Source of the DNA: Bradyrhizobium sp. 1
GTDB lineage: Bacteria > Pseudomonadota > Alphaproteobacteria > Rhizobiales > Xanthobacteraceae
Assembly (NCBI RefSeq): GCF_023073315.1
Contig: NZ_JADPJH010000037.1
Span: 41,213 to 105,212, forward strand
Reading direction: 5' to 3'
DNA length: 64,000 nucleotides
The notes below the pieces were generated by a model. The model was not told where the DNA came from and made no database searches. It was given only the letters and a program-made list of their open reading frames with translations. Below are positions 23,844-31,829 of this stretch, one piece after another; within the stretch, counting starts at the first letter, position 1; the number at the start of each line of letters is the position of its first letter. The position numbers and the translations under genes were made by a program.

Positions 23844-24734
23844 ATGAGCGGTAATCCTGATCCCAAGTTCTCTAAGAAGAATCAGCATTTCGTTCCGCGC
23901 TTTTGGATGAAGCGCTTCGCGGACTCGTCTGGGCAAATTTTCGGTCGGCGGCGTGGATATGCCAGAGCGGTTCAGGTCGCCACTCGATCGATCATGACAG
24001 CCGACTGGACTTACACTGTTTTTGACTCCCTGTGGCGGCCAGCAGATTCCCTCGAAGACGTACTGTCGGCTGTCGAGGGAGAGGCGGCACGGCTAATGGC
24101 CAGATTAGACGACGTATCGACAAGTCTAGATGCAGCGTCGAGGGATAAACTTGCTGAGGTGATCGCGATCTCGGGCTGTCGCCTCCCTTGGGTGATGAGG
24201 CGAGCCCATCGGCGCATGAAGGAATTCGGGGCTGCACTCGCGGAGATAAATCAGTCGGCCGATGACCGAAAATTCATCGATGATTTGAGAGAGCGCTTTG
24301 GTGTTGAACTGTCGGAGAACGATTGCGCAGCGCTCCGATCGCGACCGCCCGAAGATCTCGATGCGACGGCAATCTACTTGATTGGCATTAGCCCACAAGA
24401 TCCCTTGTGGCCTGAGCAGGAAGCTCTACGTGGGGCAAAGCCGATTGCAGACATATTAAGGAAGATGGACTTTGCCCTGTTGGACGCTCCTCCAAACAAT
24501 CTTGTTCTGAGCGATACGCCACTACCTGATTCCGATCTGGCGGCTGGCTTTTTGCTGCCTTTGTCCCACAAACTGCTGTTGGCTGTGAGCCCATCGGCAG
24601 GCGGCTCGGGGACTTGCGTAAGGCGACTTGCGGATCCGGACGAAATAAAGGCGAGCAATCGATTCCAATTCGACAGTCTTCTTGAGATTGTCGTCGGACC
24701 GAATGCCGCTTTGCTAGAGAGCTTGGGGACGTGA
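23844..24734 (+). CDS. DUF4238 protein
   Basis: A 296-residue soluble protein. The opening KKNQHFVPRFWMKRFAD is the DUF4238 signature (NxHxxPxxxLxxF). Members are widespread, sporadically distributed, and often found in accessory islands; their biochemical function is unknown. GAGG precedes the ATG. Codon use and base composition look less GC-rich than the flanking core genes. It is the first gene of a module bracketed by inverted copies of the terminal repeat, and it is followed 8 bp later by a frameshifted gene. A role in defence or element maintenance is only a guess. Confidence 0.8.
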   Translation: MSGNPDPKFSKKNQHFVPRFWMKRFADSSGQIFGRRRGYARAVQVATRSIMTADWTYTVFDSLWRPADSLEDVLSAVEGEAARLMARLDDVSTSLDAASRDKLAEVIAISGCRLPWVMRRAHRRMKEFGAALAEINQSADDRKFIDDLRERFGVELSENDCAALRSRPPEDLDATAIYLIGISPQDPLWPEQEALRGAKPIADILRKMDFALLDAPPNNLVLSDTPLPDSDLAAGFLLPLSHKLLLAVSPSAGGSGTCVRRLADPDEIKASNRFQFDSLLEIVVGPNAALLESLGT

Positions 24735-24742
24735 GGCCACAA

Positions 24743-25136
24743 ATGGCGACGAAAGTCGAGACGACGAAAAAGCTGGCTTCGCTACGTCAGATCCGTGCCG
24801 CGATCGGACACTTCGAATTGAAACAGTACGAATGCGGTGACGCTCGCGGGCGCAGGTGAAAGCATTTTGCCTGAAAATCCCCTGATGCATCTGTTCAACG
24901 TTCTGAAGGGTAAGTTCAGCGGCAAGGAACTCAATCTCTTCCGCAACTGGCTAAAGCATGCCACGGGGCCCGACAAGGCAACGATCGACGAGCTCGAAGT
25001 CGTGGCCGCAATCTCGCGGGCAATACAGAAATTCGTCGCTACGTACGAAGATATCCATCCTGACTTTCAGAAGTTCAGCGACTGGGCTATCCAAGCTGGA
25101 TATATCAAGACGCCGTTGATTGAAAAGAAAGCGTGA
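24743..25136 (+). pseudogene. frameshifted small gene downstream of DUF4238
   Basis: ATG 24743 opens a frame (MATKVETTKKLASLRQIRAA) that reaches HFELKQYEC and then stops within about 40 codons. From 24837 the +1 frame continues as VTLAGAGESILPENPLMHLF and runs to 25136. Restoring two bases at GAATGCGGTGACG (24831 area) would read ...YECAVTLAGAGE..., joining both parts into one protein of about 131 residues. The ending of the first frame at exactly this point argues for a 2-bp deletion. No family name is known to me. The downstream half might still be made from the GTG at 24837. Confidence 0.7.
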
Positions 25137-25178
25137 TTGCCGCCCGTTGTGTTCGGCATCGGCGAAAGGAAAGCTTCT

Positions 25179-25245
25179 GAATTACGGTAGCAGTGCGTTC
25201 AATCCAAATTGGTCTGCCAGTTAATTGCGCTGTTACCGTAATCCC
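25179..25245. repeat. paired terminal-repeat motifs (forward then reverse)
   Basis: GAATTACGGTAGCAGTGCG (25179 onward) faces GCGCTGTTACCGTAATCCC (to 25245). The two arms are inverted copies of the motif about 20 bp apart and could fold into a long imperfect hairpin. They close the DUF4238 module on the right. 25137-25278 holds no gene. Confidence 0.7.
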
Positions 25246-25278
25246 GGAGGGGCGGGTGATGAGCTTTGATGCGCGCCC

Positions 25279-26313
25279 CTACGCGTCGGCCTGGGGCTCT
25301 TCCGAGCGCTTTATCGCCCAGAGACTAGCAATAAATCTTCGCCCTTTCTCTGTGATCGTCCAAGCGATGTATTCATCTAGGAAGCCGGTTCCGCCCAAGC
25401 TGTGAGGCAGAGACCGACCCTCTGCCTGAATCAGGCCGAGAGCCTCGAAATGAAAACGGAGCGTTCTCAAATCCTTCTTGGATATTCGATAGCTTTCGCG
25501 ACCAGGCAGATCTTTATGAAAGTAGCTCAAGTACGATTCTGCAATTGCTCGTCCGATCGCTGTTTCGCGCGTTTCTGTGAGCAGCAGTTCAGATATCGCG
25601 ATGAAAATATACCGAATCTTCCAAGAGCACTTTACCGGAGAAGAAGGCTGGTTTGGGTTCTCGGATCCTAATGTGAAACTAAAATCCTCATCTGGCCCGG
25701 CGAACTCGGGAGAGAAGGTTAGTTTGTTAGGATCAGTTTCCGCAATCTGTTTCCTCAGTTCTTCATTTTCCGCCCTTAGTCGCTCCAACTCTTGAAAAAG
25801 TTTAGGATCAATTGCTTGATCTCCTCGTACCCAGCCGGCGCCCGGGGCAAGCGTCACCTCGCTAGTCACGGCGACGAGCACGTTCATGCAGAGGTCATTG
25901 ATGTCGGTCCAGAAATGAACAATCCGGCTCTTGCTTAGCCTTGCGCGGAAGGCGTCCAGGCGAGCGATTTGTTGTTGATCGGTGTCCGTTTTCTCGGCGG
26001 AAATTTTGCCGGGGTTTTTATGGATGAAGGCCAGCACCGGAATATTTCGGCTTAGTGCGTATTCATATTCCTTTTCTGTGAAGCTCCTGTCGCCGTCGAG
26101 GGAGCCATATCTGGCGCCGACAATGACCACGTAGTAGTCGCAGCGGTCTATAACTTTCTTGATAAATTCGAGTTGTTTCAGACTGGTCGCGGGAAATAAC
26201 TCCATCCCTGAGGGAATGAACCCAGCCTTTGCCAAAGTGTCGCTGACCTTCTTCCGTTCCTCTTCAAGGTCCACGAATGTTGAGCTGACGAAGACCTGAT
26301 AGACCTTATCCAT
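25279..26313 (-). CDS. DUF4062 protein with coiled coil and C-terminal helical domain
   Basis: A 344-residue protein. Residues 1-150 form a DUF4062 domain: VFVSSTFVDLEEERKKV at the N-terminus, then CDYYVVIVGARYGSL and SFTEKEYEYAL. This domain is related to TIR-like folds and usually sits at the N-terminus of signalling or defence ATPases. Residues about 178-195 are a coiled coil (ELERLRAENEELRKQI), and the C-terminal region (about 230-340) has no clear family. No STAND ATPase or TPR domain is fused, which is unusual for DUF4062 proteins. GGGGA precedes the ATG. Base composition is less GC-rich than neighbours. Acquired function, possibly nucleotide-sensing, is inferred. Confidence 0.78.
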   Translation of the reverse strand: MDKVYQVFVSSTFVDLEEERKKVSDTLAKAGFIPSGMELFPATSLKQLEFIKKVIDRCDYYVVIVGARYGSLDGDRSFTEKEYEYALSRNIPVLAFIHKNPGKISAEKTDTDQQQIARLDAFRARLSKSRIVHFWTDINDLCMNVLVAVTSEVTLAPGAGWVRGDQAIDPKLFQELERLRAENEELRKQIAETDPNKLTFSPEFAGPDEDFSFTLGSENPNQPSSPVKCSWKIRYIFIAISELLLTETRETAIGRAIAESYLSYFHKDLPGRESYRISKKDLRTLRFHFEALGLIQAEGRSLPHSLGGTGFLDEYIAWTITEKGRRFIASLWAIKRSEEPQADA

Positions 26314-26397
26314 CTATATCCCCGATAGTTCGAGGGCGGCCCTGAGGCCGCCCCTTATTTACCCAGATCATGACGATAGCTGTTGCGTTCTAGTTGC

Positions 26398-29300
26398 TCA
26401 CGAACACCCCGTCGTGCTGCCGCAAGTATCGCACTTCATGCACGTGCCATTCCGCACCAGCGTGAAGTTACCGCACTCGCCGCACATCTCGCCTTCGTAG
26501 CCCTTGGCCTTGGCTTCCGCGCGGCGCTCGGCCTTGCTGGGGACAGCGGTCTGGGCGGCGCTGCCGGACTTGCTCCACTGGAGGGCTTCGAGCTTCTCCG
26601 TGGGGGACAAATCGTGGCTGACTTCCTGCTTCAGCGCGACCGCGCCTTCCAGGGCATCGCCGGCGCCGCGGGCGGTGGCGCCGTGGGAGGCGAGCGAGGT
26701 GACCTTGCTGCCGCCGGCGGGCGCACTGTCATTGCCGGATGCGATCGCGGCGGCGCCGCCACGCATCACGAACAAATTGTCGGTGCGGGAGCGCGTGAGG
26801 CCGCGCGACACCAGCCTGTTCGCCTGGTGGTTCGGCTCCTCCGGCTCCTTGCCTTCCTCGACGCCCTTGCCGAGCGCGTCGAAGTTCGACTCGGTCGGAT
26901 CGACATGGGCGAGATCGAAGCGCGACATATAGCTCACCGCCAGTTCGCGGAAGACATAGTCGAGGATCGAAGTTGCGTACTTGATGCTGTCGTTGCCCTG
27001 CACGGGGCCCGCCGGCTCGAAGCGGGTGAAGGTGAAGGCGTCGACATATTCTTCGAGCGGCACGCCGTATTGCAGACCGAGGGAGACCGCGATCGCAAAA
27101 TTGTTGATGAAGGAGCGCAGTGCCGCGCCTTCCTTGTGCATGTCGATGAAGATCTCGCCGATGCGGCCGTCGTCATATTCGCCGGTCCGCAAGTACACCT
27201 TGTGGCCGCCGACGACCGCCTTCTGGGTGTAGCCCTTGCGGCGATCCGGCATCTTCTCGCGCTCGCGCATCACGATGATGCGCTCGACCAGCTTCTCGAC
27301 GATCTTTTCCGAGACCTGCGCGGTCCGCGCCGCCATCGGCTTGTCGTAGAGGCTCTCGACCGCATCGTCCTCGTCCTCATCATCGGCGATGAGCTGCGAG
27401 TTGAGCGGCTGGCTGAGCTTCGAGCCGTCGCGATAGAGCGCGTTGGCCTTCAGCGCCAGCTTCCACGACAGCATGTAGGCGGACTTGCAATCCTCCACGG
27501 TCGCATCGTTCGGCATGTTGATGGTCTTGGAGATCGCACCCGAAATGAAGGGCTGCGCTGCCGCCATCATGCGGATGTGGCTCTCGACCGACAGATAACG
27601 CTTTCCAACTTTGCCGCAGGGGTTGGCGCAATCGAACACGGAATAATGTTCCGCCTTCAGATGCGGGGCCCCTTCGACCGTCATCGCGCCGCAGATGTGG
27701 ACATTGGCCGCCTCGATCTCGCGTTTTGTAAATCCGACCGCCTGGAGCAGGTCAAAGCCGGGGGCTGCAATGGCTTCAGCGCTGATGCCCAACTGGTCGC
27801 GAATAAAGTCTTCGCCAAAGGTCCATTTGTTGAAGGCGAACTTGATGTCGAAGGCGGTCGGCAGCGCCTTCTCGACCTTGGCGATCGCTTCGTCCGTAAA
27901 GCCCTTGGACTTCAGCGTCGAGGCGTTGATGCCGGGGGCGTTGGAGAGCGAGCCGTGGCCGACGGCATAGGCCTCGATCTCCGCGATATCGGCTTCGCGA
28001 TAGCCGAGCGCGCGCAGCGCTGCGGGGACCGCGCGGTTGATGATCTTGAAGTAGCCGCCGCCGGCGAGCTTCTTGAATTTCACCAGCGCGAAATCAGGCT
28101 CGATGCCGGTGGTGTCGCAATCCATGACCAGCCCGATCGTACCGGTCGGCGCGATCACAGTGGTCTGGGCGTTGCGATAGCCGTGCTTCTCGCCGAGCTC
28201 GAGCGCCGCATCCCAAGCCGCCTGCGCGTGGGTGACGAGGTCCTTCTGCGGGCAGGAGACGAGGTCCATCGGCACCGGGTGGACGGAGAGCGCCTCGTAG
28301 CCAGAGGTCTCGCCGTGAGCGGCGCGGCGGTGGTTGCGGATCACGCGCAGCATGTGCGCGGCGTTCTTCTTGTAGCCGGGGAAAGTGCCGAGCTCGGACG
28401 CCATCTCCGCCGAGGTCTTGTAGGTGATGCCGGTCATCACGGCGGTCAGCGCGCCGGCGATCGCACGGCCTTCCTTGCTGTCGTAGGACAGACCCATGGT
28501 CATCAGCAGGCCGCCGATATTGGCATAGCCGAGGCCCAGCGTGCGGAACTCGTAGGAGAGTTCGGCGATCGCCTTCGACGGGAACTGCGCCATCATCACG
28601 GAGATTTCGAGCACGATGGTCCAGAGCCGGCAGAGATGCTCATAACCCTCGACGTCGAAGTGCTTCGTGTCGGTGTTGTAGAACGTCAGCAGGTTGGCGG
28701 AGGCAAGGTTGCACGCCGTGTCGTCCAGGAACATGTATTCCGAGCACGGATTCGACGCGCGGATGTCGCCGGACGCCTTGCAGGTGTGCCAGTCGTTCAT
28801 GGTGGTGTTGAAGTGCAGGCCCGGGTCGGCCGACGCCCAGGCGGCGTAACCGATCTTTTCCCAGAGGTCGCGCGCCTTCAGCGTCTTGGTGATCTTCTTG
28901 GTGGTGCGTCCGACCAGATTCCAGTCGCCGTCGGTTTCGACGGCGCGGAGGAAATCGTCCTTCAGCGAGACCGAGTTGTTGGAGTTCTGGCCCGATACCG
29001 TGAGGTAGGCTTCGGAATCCCAGTCGGTGTCGTAGACGTCGAACTGGATGTCCTTGTAGCCCTGTTTGGCGAACTGGATGACGCGCTTGATGTAGTTGTC
29101 GGGCACGAGCGAACGGCGCGCGAGCTTGATCTCGCGGCGCAGCGCCGGGTTCTTCTCGGGGTCGAAACAATCGTCGCCCGAGCCTTCGCAGTTGACGCAG
29201 GCCTTCAGCACCAGCTTGAGGTGCTTCTGGTTGATCTTGGAGCCGGTGACCAGAGCTGCAACCTTCTGCTCCTCCTTCACCTTCCAGTCGATATAGGTCT

Positions 29301-30171
29301 CGATATCGGGGTGATCGGCGTCGACGACGACCATCTTGGCGGCGCGGCGCGTGGTGCCGCCGCTCTTGATGGCGCCGGCGGCGCGGTCGCCGATCTTGAG
29401 GAAGCTCATCAGGCCGGACGAGCGGCCGCCGCCGGACAGGCGCTCGCCTTCGCCGCGCAGGCGGGAGAAGTTGGAGCCGGTGCCGGAGCCGTATTTGAAC
29501 AGGCGGGCTTCGCGGACCCAGAGGTCCATGATGCCGCCTTCGTTGACGAGGTCGTCACCGACGCCCTGGATGAAGCAGGCGTGCGGCTGCGGATGCTCGT
29601 AGGAGGATTTCGACCGGGTCAGCTTGCCGGTGAAGGGGTCGACGTAATAATGGCCCTGGCCGGGGCCGTCGATGCCATAGGCCCAGTGCAGTCCGGTGTT
29701 GAACCATTGCGGCGAGTTCGGCGCGACCATCTGCATGGTCAGCATGTAGCGGAGCTCGTCGTAGAACGTCTGCGCGTCCTCGTCGGAGGAGAAGTAGTTG
29801 CCCTTCCAGCCCCAATAGGTCCAGCAGCCGGCGAGACGGTCGAACACCTGTTTTGCGCTGAGCTCGCTGACATAGCGCTCTTTCTCGGGGAGAGCGGCGA
29901 GCGCCTCGGTGTCGGGCACGGAGCGCCACAGGAAGGAGGGAACGGATTCCTCCTCGACCTTCTTCAGGCGCGCGGCGACGCCCGCTTTCCGGAAATATTT
30001 CTGGGCGAGCACGTCGGAGGCGACCTGCGACCATTCGGTCGGGACCTCGACGCCCTCAAGCTTGAACACGACCGAGCCGTCGGGATTCCGGATCTCCGAC
30101 GTGGTCTGGCGGAATTCGATTCCCGCGTAAGGTGACTGTCCCTGGGTGGTGTGGCGCCGTTCGATCCGCAT
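26398..30171 (-). CDS. nrdJ: vitamin B12-dependent class II ribonucleotide reductase
   Basis: A 1257-residue adenosylcobalamin-dependent ribonucleotide reductase, making deoxyribonucleotides without oxygen dependence. The N-terminal MRIERRHTT and SPYAGIEF are typical NrdJ starts. Further features are APNSPQWFNTG, the cysteine-bearing PHACFIQGV, the finger-loop region NPCSEYMFLDD and DCDTTGIEP, and a C-terminal zinc-ribbon-like CGECGNFTLVRNGTCMKC. I take the ATG at 30171; earlier in-frame starts add sequence not expected in the family. It has its own promoter candidate about 420 bp upstream. A 1250-residue open frame on the other strand is a shadow. Confidence 0.95.
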   Translation of the reverse strand: MRIERRHTTQGQSPYAGIEFRQTTSEIRNPDGSVVFKLEGVEVPTEWSQVASDVLAQKYFRKAGVAARLKKVEEESVPSFLWRSVPDTEALAALPEKERYVSELSAKQVFDRLAGCWTYWGWKGNYFSSDEDAQTFYDELRYMLTMQMVAPNSPQWFNTGLHWAYGIDGPGQGHYYVDPFTGKLTRSKSSYEHPQPHACFIQGVGDDLVNEGGIMDLWVREARLFKYGSGTGSNFSRLRGEGERLSGGGRSSGLMSFLKIGDRAAGAIKSGGTTRRAAKMVVVDADHPDIETYIDWKVKEEQKVAALVTGSKINQKHLKLVLKACVNCEGSGDDCFDPEKNPALRREIKLARRSLVPDNYIKRVIQFAKQGYKDIQFDVYDTDWDSEAYLTVSGQNSNNSVSLKDDFLRAVETDGDWNLVGRTTKKITKTLKARDLWEKIGYAAWASADPGLHFNTTMNDWHTCKASGDIRASNPCSEYMFLDDTACNLASANLLTFYNTDTKHFDVEGYEHLCRLWTIVLEISVMMAQFPSKAIAELSYEFRTLGLGYANIGGLLMTMGLSYDSKEGRAIAGALTAVMTGITYKTSAEMASELGTFPGYKKNAAHMLRVIRNHRRAAHGETSGYEALSVHPVPMDLVSCPQKDLVTHAQAAWDAALELGEKHGYRNAQTTVIAPTGTIGLVMDCDTTGIEPDFALVKFKKLAGGGYFKIINRAVPAALRALGYREADIAEIEAYAVGHGSLSNAPGINASTLKSKGFTDEAIAKVEKALPTAFDIKFAFNKWTFGEDFIRDQLGISAEAIAAPGFDLLQAVGFTKREIEAANVHICGAMTVEGAPHLKAEHYSVFDCANPCGKVGKRYLSVESHIRMMAAAQPFISGAISKTINMPNDATVEDCKSAYMLSWKLALKANALYRDGSKLSQPLNSQLIADDEDEDDAVESLYDKPMAARTAQVSEKIVEKLVERIIVMREREKMPDRRKGYTQKAVVGGHKVYLRTGEYDDGRIGEIFIDMHKEGAALRSFINNFAIAVSLGLQYGVPLEEYVDAFTFTRFEPAGPVQGNDSIKYATSILDYVFRELAVSYMSRFDLAHVDPTESNFDALGKGVEEGKEPEEPNHQANRLVSRGLTRSRTDNLFVMRGGAAAIASGNDSAPAGGSKVTSLASHGATARGAGDALEGAVALKQEVSHDLSPTEKLEALQWSKSGSAAQTAVPSKAERRAEAKAKGYEGEMCGECGNFTLVRNGTCMKCDTCGSTTGCS

Positions 30172-30195
30172 GGTCTTGCCCCGTCCTATTTTGTG

Positions 30196-30221
30196 CCGGA
30201 TCGCCTCCGCAAGGCGACCGG
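30196..30221 (-). promoter_or_regulatory. hairpin in the nrdJ leader
   Basis: In the nrdJ mRNA, CCGG-TCGCCT pairs with AGGCGA-T-CCGG around a TGCG-type loop (10 bp with one bulge), ending about 25 nt before the start codon. It could affect ribosome access. Confidence 0.5.
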
Positions 30222-30590
30222 ATCGATATTTCATTTCGCGAATCCCGCCGGCCTTGTGGCCTTGAAGGCTTCGCAGTTCAGCCGGTGGACCCGGCCCTTG
30301 TTCTCCCGGCGGTCGATCGGTGCACGCACCGTCTGCCGGCCGGCATGTCCAGATCCATCCGCCCCCAAGGGGATGAGCCCGACATGCGTTCAACGCCCCA
30401 CAACATCACAACGTCTACCGATGCCATCCGAGCCTGTTGCCGGCCCGTTCTGGCGCCCTGGAAGTCCGCTATCGGCGGGCAGACAAGCCCTTCTCCCGCT
30501 GCCTTCGTCTGGCTTGGCGGAGTGCAGTTTTGCGAGACCCTTTGGGGGAGTGCCGGCGGGACGCAAACTCACTCGCGCCGAACGGATCGA

Positions 30591-30619
30591 AAACTAGGAC
30601 TCTCCATTGCGCCCGTCAA
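30591..30619 (-). promoter_or_regulatory. candidate nrdJ promoter
   Basis: On the - strand TTGACG (30619-30614) and TAGTTT (30596-30591) are separated by 17 bp. If used, the nrdJ leader would be about 410 nt, which is long. I looked for a cobalamin riboswitch (B12 box) in the leader and could not recognise one. No gene is supported in 30172-30590. Confidence 0.5.
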
Positions 30620-30932
30620 GAACTAGTGCGAGTTCCTGAATCAAATACTAAATATGGTGGATTGCGGGGGATAACAGGGGGCAAGCCCGCACCTGTTGTT
30701 GAGCCAAGTATCAGTGAGTCCTCAGGGATTCCCAATCGAAAAAATTTGCATCCCGTGGTGTTCCGGACCCTTCACCCCGCTCTTCACAGGGCAGGTATAT
30801 TTTTGAGGTCCGGGGTTGCGCCAGGGGGACTCACGTAGCGCTACGGAAGGTGAGGGCAGGCATGCCCGCCGAGGTGGTGGTGGGGGAGCCGAATCCGCGC
30901 CAAGCTGACCTCGTTTTCTGCCGGATACCCAC
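30620..30932. other. intergenic region without recognised features
   Basis: A 313-bp gap between the nrdJ promoter candidate and the next + strand gene. Open frames here lack ribosome sites and have atypical composition. Nothing is annotated. Confidence 0.5.
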
Positions 30933-31829
30933 ATGCTTGATTCGACTCGCCCGGTGCTGCGGCCACGCATTGCCCCGCCCGGCCTGATGTTCCTCGCGAT
31001 CACCTCGATCGGCTGGGGCTTCAATTGGCCGGTGACGAAATTCCTGCTCTCCGAGCTGCCGCCGCTGACGCTTCGCGGGGTGACCGGCGTGCTCGGAGCT
31101 TGTCTGCTGGCGGCGCTGGCGGTGATGCGACGGCAGAGCCTCAAGGTCGACCCCGCGATCTGGCCGCGCCTGATCACGGCCGCGATGCTCAACGTCACCG
31201 GCTGGATGGTGCTGATGGGCCTGGCGCTGCTCTGGCTTCCCGCGAGCGAGGCGGCGCTGATCGCCTACACCATGCCGGTCTGGGCCTCGATCATCGCCTG
31301 GCCGGTGCTGGGCGAGCGGCCGACGCTCTTGCGCACGCTGGGGCTGGTGATGGCCTTTGTCGGGCTTGCCTCGATCATGGGCGGCAACGGCTTTGCGGCT
31401 AGCGTGGAAAAACTGCCGGGAATCATCATGGCGCTGTTCGGCGCGCTCGGCTTCGCCATCGGCACGGTGTTCTCGAAGAAGTATCCGATCCGCCTGCCGC
31501 CGATCACGGCCGCGGCCTGGCAGATCGGCATCGGCTGCCTGCCGATCTCCATCATCGGCCTATGGATCGAGACGACGCATCTCGAATTGGTGACGCCGGT
31601 CGGCTGGTGGCTGCTGGTCTATTCGACCGTGGTGCAGTTCTGCATCGCCTATGTCAGCTGGTTCGCAGCGCTGGCGCGGTTGCCGGCGTCGGTGGCGGCG
31701 ATCGGAACGATGGCGGTGCCGGTGATCGGCGTCGTCGCCTCCGCGCTGGCCCTGCACGAGCCGCTGGGGCCAGGCCAGATCGCGGCGTTGGTGTTCACGT
31801 TGACCGCCGTGGTGCTGGCGACGCGTTAG
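30933..31829 (+). CDS. EamA-family (DMT) transporter
   Basis: A 298-residue inner-membrane transporter with ten predicted helices in two EamA repeats. Motifs: SIGWGFNWPVTKFLLSE in helix one, ASEAALIAYTMPVWASIIAW and VLGERPT at the end of repeat one, and AAIGTMAVPVIGVVASALAL with LHEPLG at the end of repeat two. Substrate unknown; relatives export amino acids or metabolites. The stop overlaps by 4 bp the stop of the convergent kinase gene. It is not closely related to the EamA protein at 16260. Confidence 0.86.
   Translation: MLDSTRPVLRPRIAPPGLMFLAITSIGWGFNWPVTKFLLSELPPLTLRGVTGVLGACLLAALAVMRRQSLKVDPAIWPRLITAAMLNVTGWMVLMGLALLWLPASEAALIAYTMPVWASIIAWPVLGERPTLLRTLGLVMAFVGLASIMGGNGFAASVEKLPGIIMALFGALGFAIGTVFSKKYPIRLPPITAAAWQIGIGCLPISIIGLWIETTHLELVTPVGWWLLVYSTVVQFCIAYVSWFAALARLPASVAAIGTMAVPVIGVVASALALHEPLGPGQIAALVFTLTAVVLATR

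Noticed and set aside
23363..25245. The recurring terminal motif as a CRISPR repeat
   Set aside because: Copies alternate in orientation and are separated by 20 bp to over 1 kb, so the spacing is not array-like; no cas gene is present.
26383..30135. A 1250-codon open frame on the + strand opposite nrdJ
   Set aside because: It is a shadow of a high-GC gene: no ribosome site, biased composition without any family motif, and fully covered by the well-supported nrdJ.
30172..30590. Cobalamin riboswitch in the nrdJ leader
   Set aside because: The conserved B12-box and the adjoining conserved core could not be recognised on the nrdJ strand. A covariance search would be decisive.
30437..30838. A 133-codon open frame between nrdJ and the EamA gene
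   Set aside because: No ribosome site, no motif, and it crosses the candidate nrdJ promoter; probably non-coding.
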